64,000 nt of DNA, taken from Myxococcales bacterium. GTDB lineage: Bacteria; Myxococcota_A; Polyangia; Palsa-1104; JAEUJZ01. A model generated the notes under the pieces. That model had not been told where the DNA came from. It searched no databases and worked only from the letters and a program-made list of their open reading frames with translations. Below are positions 62,517 through 64,000 of the stretch, in pieces. Position 1 is the stretch's first letter, and each line of letters opens with the position of its first letter. The stretch is from positions 1-64,000 of the forward strand of contig JAEUJZ010000102.1 in the NCBI GenBank assembly GCA_016794505.1, read 5' to 3'. The position numbers and the translations under genes were made by a program.

Positions 62517-64000
62517 CTAGGCAGCGGATGTGGGGCGCGGGCTCTGCGCCATGGCCTCGCTGAGCCGGGCGATCTCGACGAGGTCGATGTCGATCTGGCC
62601 GAAACGGTGGGCGTAGTAGTGGCTGACCAAGGCCTGAAAGTGGGGGGCGCAGAGATCGCCGCTTTGTCGGACGCGCTCGGCCAACTGTTGCAGGGTCTCG
62701 CCGCTGCGCTGCACGTATCCGCGCCGTCGCAGGATGGTCAGCGCTCGCTGAAGCTGCAGCCGCGCTTGCGCCTGCGATTCGCGACGCTGTCGGGTGGCCA
62801 GTCCGCCGCGATCGCGAAGGAAACCAAAGAAACGGCCCCCGCCTTGCTGCCACTTGCGGACATAAAGCAAGGTCGCCACCGCGAGCCCCAACAAGGCCAG
62901 GGTGCCGCCCAGCCCAAGGATCCACCCGCGCGAGGTCCGCTGGCTCGGTAGGCGCAGTTTTTGCCCCAGGTGGAACACGCTGCGCAGGCGCTCGGCCAAG
63001 CGTGCTTGCGCTCGCGGATCGTATTCGAGCACGTACTTGTTCCAGCTCATTTCGAGGCTGTCTGAGAACCGACGGGCGCGCTGCAAGAAGCCGTGGCGGG
63101 CCGGCGAGAGCGCCGAAAGCGGCGTGGGATCGAGCGTGAACCAAGCGAAGCGCGGCGGGTCTTCGTCTTCGGGAGAGGTCGGGTTGGCGCCGGCTGCGTC
63201 CGAGCCAGGCGTGCCCGATGCGGCGCTTGCTGGATCGGCCGGCAGATAGGCTTCGACCCACGAGTGCGCGTGCTGCTGCCGCACGACGATGTAGTTGCCG
63301 AACTCGTTCCATTCGCCGCCGAGATAGCCGTTGACGCTGCGGCTGGGAATGCCCGAGGCGCGCAAGAGCAAAGACAGCGCGCTCGCGAAATACTCGCAGT
63401 GGCCGCGTCTGCGCTCGAACAGGAATGCAGCGACGGGATCTTGAAAGCGGCTGCGCTCACTTTCGGACAGCGGCACAAGCTGCGTCGAATAGCTGAACTG
63501 CGTCTGCAGATAGCGTTCGAGCGCGCGGGCCTTGTCCTGCGGTCGCGACAGCCCCTGGGTGATCTGCTGGGCGAGGCTGCGCAGTCGCGGCTCTAGGCTG
63601 GGGGGAAGCTGCAGGTATATGCGCTCGTCGAGACCGGGGGGATTCTGCGCGCTCGCGGGGGCGAGGCCATCGGCGGTGGCCAGCGGGCTGGCTGCGCGGG
63701 CTGGGTCGGGAAGGGCTGCGCCCTGAGGCGAGCGCAGGGCCGTAGGACCCGTCAGATAGACGGTGTAGTGCAGGCTGCCTGGGCGGCTGCGGGCGATGAG
63801 GTCTTCATGAATGCCCTGATGCAGCGGCCACTGCGCCGCGTAGTACCACGAGGAGGGCAGCGTCAGGGCCAGCGGTCGCGACGGAAGCTGCCCCAGCGGG
63901 CCGGCCAACACCGGCACGAACAGCGCCGAGGTCTCAAGTGCCTCTAAATAGATCTCGGCGCGCAGAACGGATGGGCCCGTCAGCGCCGGAAGCGATGTGC
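62517..64000 (-). CDS. Transglutaminase-like (TgpA/DUF3488-DUF4129) protein, N-terminus beyond window
   Basis: At least 493 residues, open to the right edge in this frame, so the gene is partial and its membrane N-terminus is outside. The transglutaminase core has RRGHCEYFASALSLLLRASG (Cys), QQHAHSWVEAYLP (His) and FAWFTLDPTP (Asp), an intact triad. One membrane helix follows (WILGLGGTLALLGLAVATLL), then a DUF4129 tail (RRRGYVQRSGETLQQLAERV, HRFGQIDIDL). TgpA-type proteins are inner-membrane enzymes with a periplasmic transglutaminase or protease domain. It lies upstream of the kinase gene (95 bp), probably in one operon, so the kinase may control or respond to it. Confidence 0.88.
   Translation of the reverse strand, partial: TSLPALTGPSVLRAEIYLEALETSALFVPVLAGPLGQLPSRPLALTLPSSWYYAAQWPLHQGIHEDLIARSRPGSLHYTVYLTGPTALRSPQGAALPDPARAASPLATADGLAPASAQNPPGLDERIYLQLPPSLEPRLRSLAQQITQGLSRPQDKARALERYLQTQFSYSTQLVPLSESERSRFQDPVAAFLFERRRGHCEYFASALSLLLRASGIPSRSVNGYLGGEWNEFGNYIVVRQQHAHSWVEAYLPADPASAASGTPGSDAAGANPTSPEDEDPPRFAWFTLDPTPLSALSPARHGFLQRARRFSDSLEMSWNKYVLEYDPRAQARLAERLRSVFHLGQKLRLPSQRTSRGWILGLGGTLALLGLAVATLLYVRKWQQGGGRFFGFLRDRGGLATRQRRESQAQARLQLQRALTILRRRGYVQRSGETLQQLAERVRQSGDLCAPHFQALVSHYYAHRFGQIDIDLVEIARLSEAMAQSPRPTSAA

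Noticed and set aside
62422..63312. N-terminal extension of the third kinase by 297 codons
   Set aside because: It would overlap the transglutaminase gene, which has an intact catalytic triad, and the added residues are Arg/Pro-rich without similarity.
63917..64000. Transglutaminase gene starting at the GTG at 63917
   Set aside because: The frame remains open to the right edge and the residues before the GTG read like the family (LRAEIYLEALETSALFVP), so the gene is cut by the window.

Overview
The window is a chromosomal segment of a GC-rich (roughly two-thirds G+C by eye) Gram-negative bacterium, most likely a member of the Myxococcota (myxobacteria and relatives). The reasons are an outer-membrane-exchange-type PA14/Cys-rich protein with a MYXO-CTERM-like sorting tag, a RomR-like receiver protein, an ADYC-domain lipoprotein with NGLxLNG repeats, several very large Ser/Thr kinases fused to NTPase modules, thrombospondin-type-3/OmpA outer membrane proteins and a sigma-54 activator. 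The assignment is inferred from family content; no complete taxonomic marker gene is present, since only the 3' part of a 5S rRNA lies at the left edge.

Layout. 1-105: end of an rRNA operon (5S 3' part plus terminator). 156-6100: COG3146-type acyltransferase, RomR-like response regulator, then one very long gene that joins a TraA-like half and a TraB-like half. 6101-6428: terminator and inverted/direct repeats that look like remnants of a small mobile element. 6429-9739: ECF sigma factor/anti-sigma pair divergent from a kinase. 9795-14050: AsmA-like/GT51 peptidoglycan glycosyltransferase fusion and a PIN-PhoH ATPase. 14276-20942: an apparent carbohydrate locus: a lipoprotein resembling starch-binding modules, a PHP phosphoesterase, a GH13 glycosidase fused to a radical SAM/SPASM enzyme, and a convergent HGSNAT-like membrane acetyltransferase. 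21011-25422: AlkD-like repair protein, SRPBCC protein, MsrA, OmpA-like barrel.

25549-31171: an AT-richer island holding the ADYC lipoprotein and the 3' third of a kinase-nSTAND1-FGE giant protein; base composition changes sharply inside that gene. 31366-42276: PssA-type enzyme, membrane metallopeptidase with TPRs, Tat-exported triple zinc-ribbon miniprotein, a second kinase/ATPase, exported HAD phosphatase, thioredoxin-TPR protein and nitrilase. 42370-48940: unknown exported membrane protein, NtrC-type activator with a VWA-FHA membrane protein, zinc-ribbon membrane protein, RNase III. 49093-58628: Cys-rich exported peptide, PHP lipoprotein, PLP aminotransferase, outer membrane barrel, frataxin, an EndoQ-UvrD repair pair, LipB. 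58783-64000: third kinase/ATPase/TPR giant and a transglutaminase (TgpA-like) gene cut by the right edge.

Most distinctive are (1) the single-chain TraA-TraB-like protein with an internal sorting tag, an internal second signal-like segment and a T9 run between them; (2) the GH13-radical SAM fusion translationally coupled to a PHP phosphoesterase; and (3) the mosaic kinase-STAND-FGE protein in the AT-rich island. No CRISPR array, tRNA, intact insertion sequence or prophage was seen.
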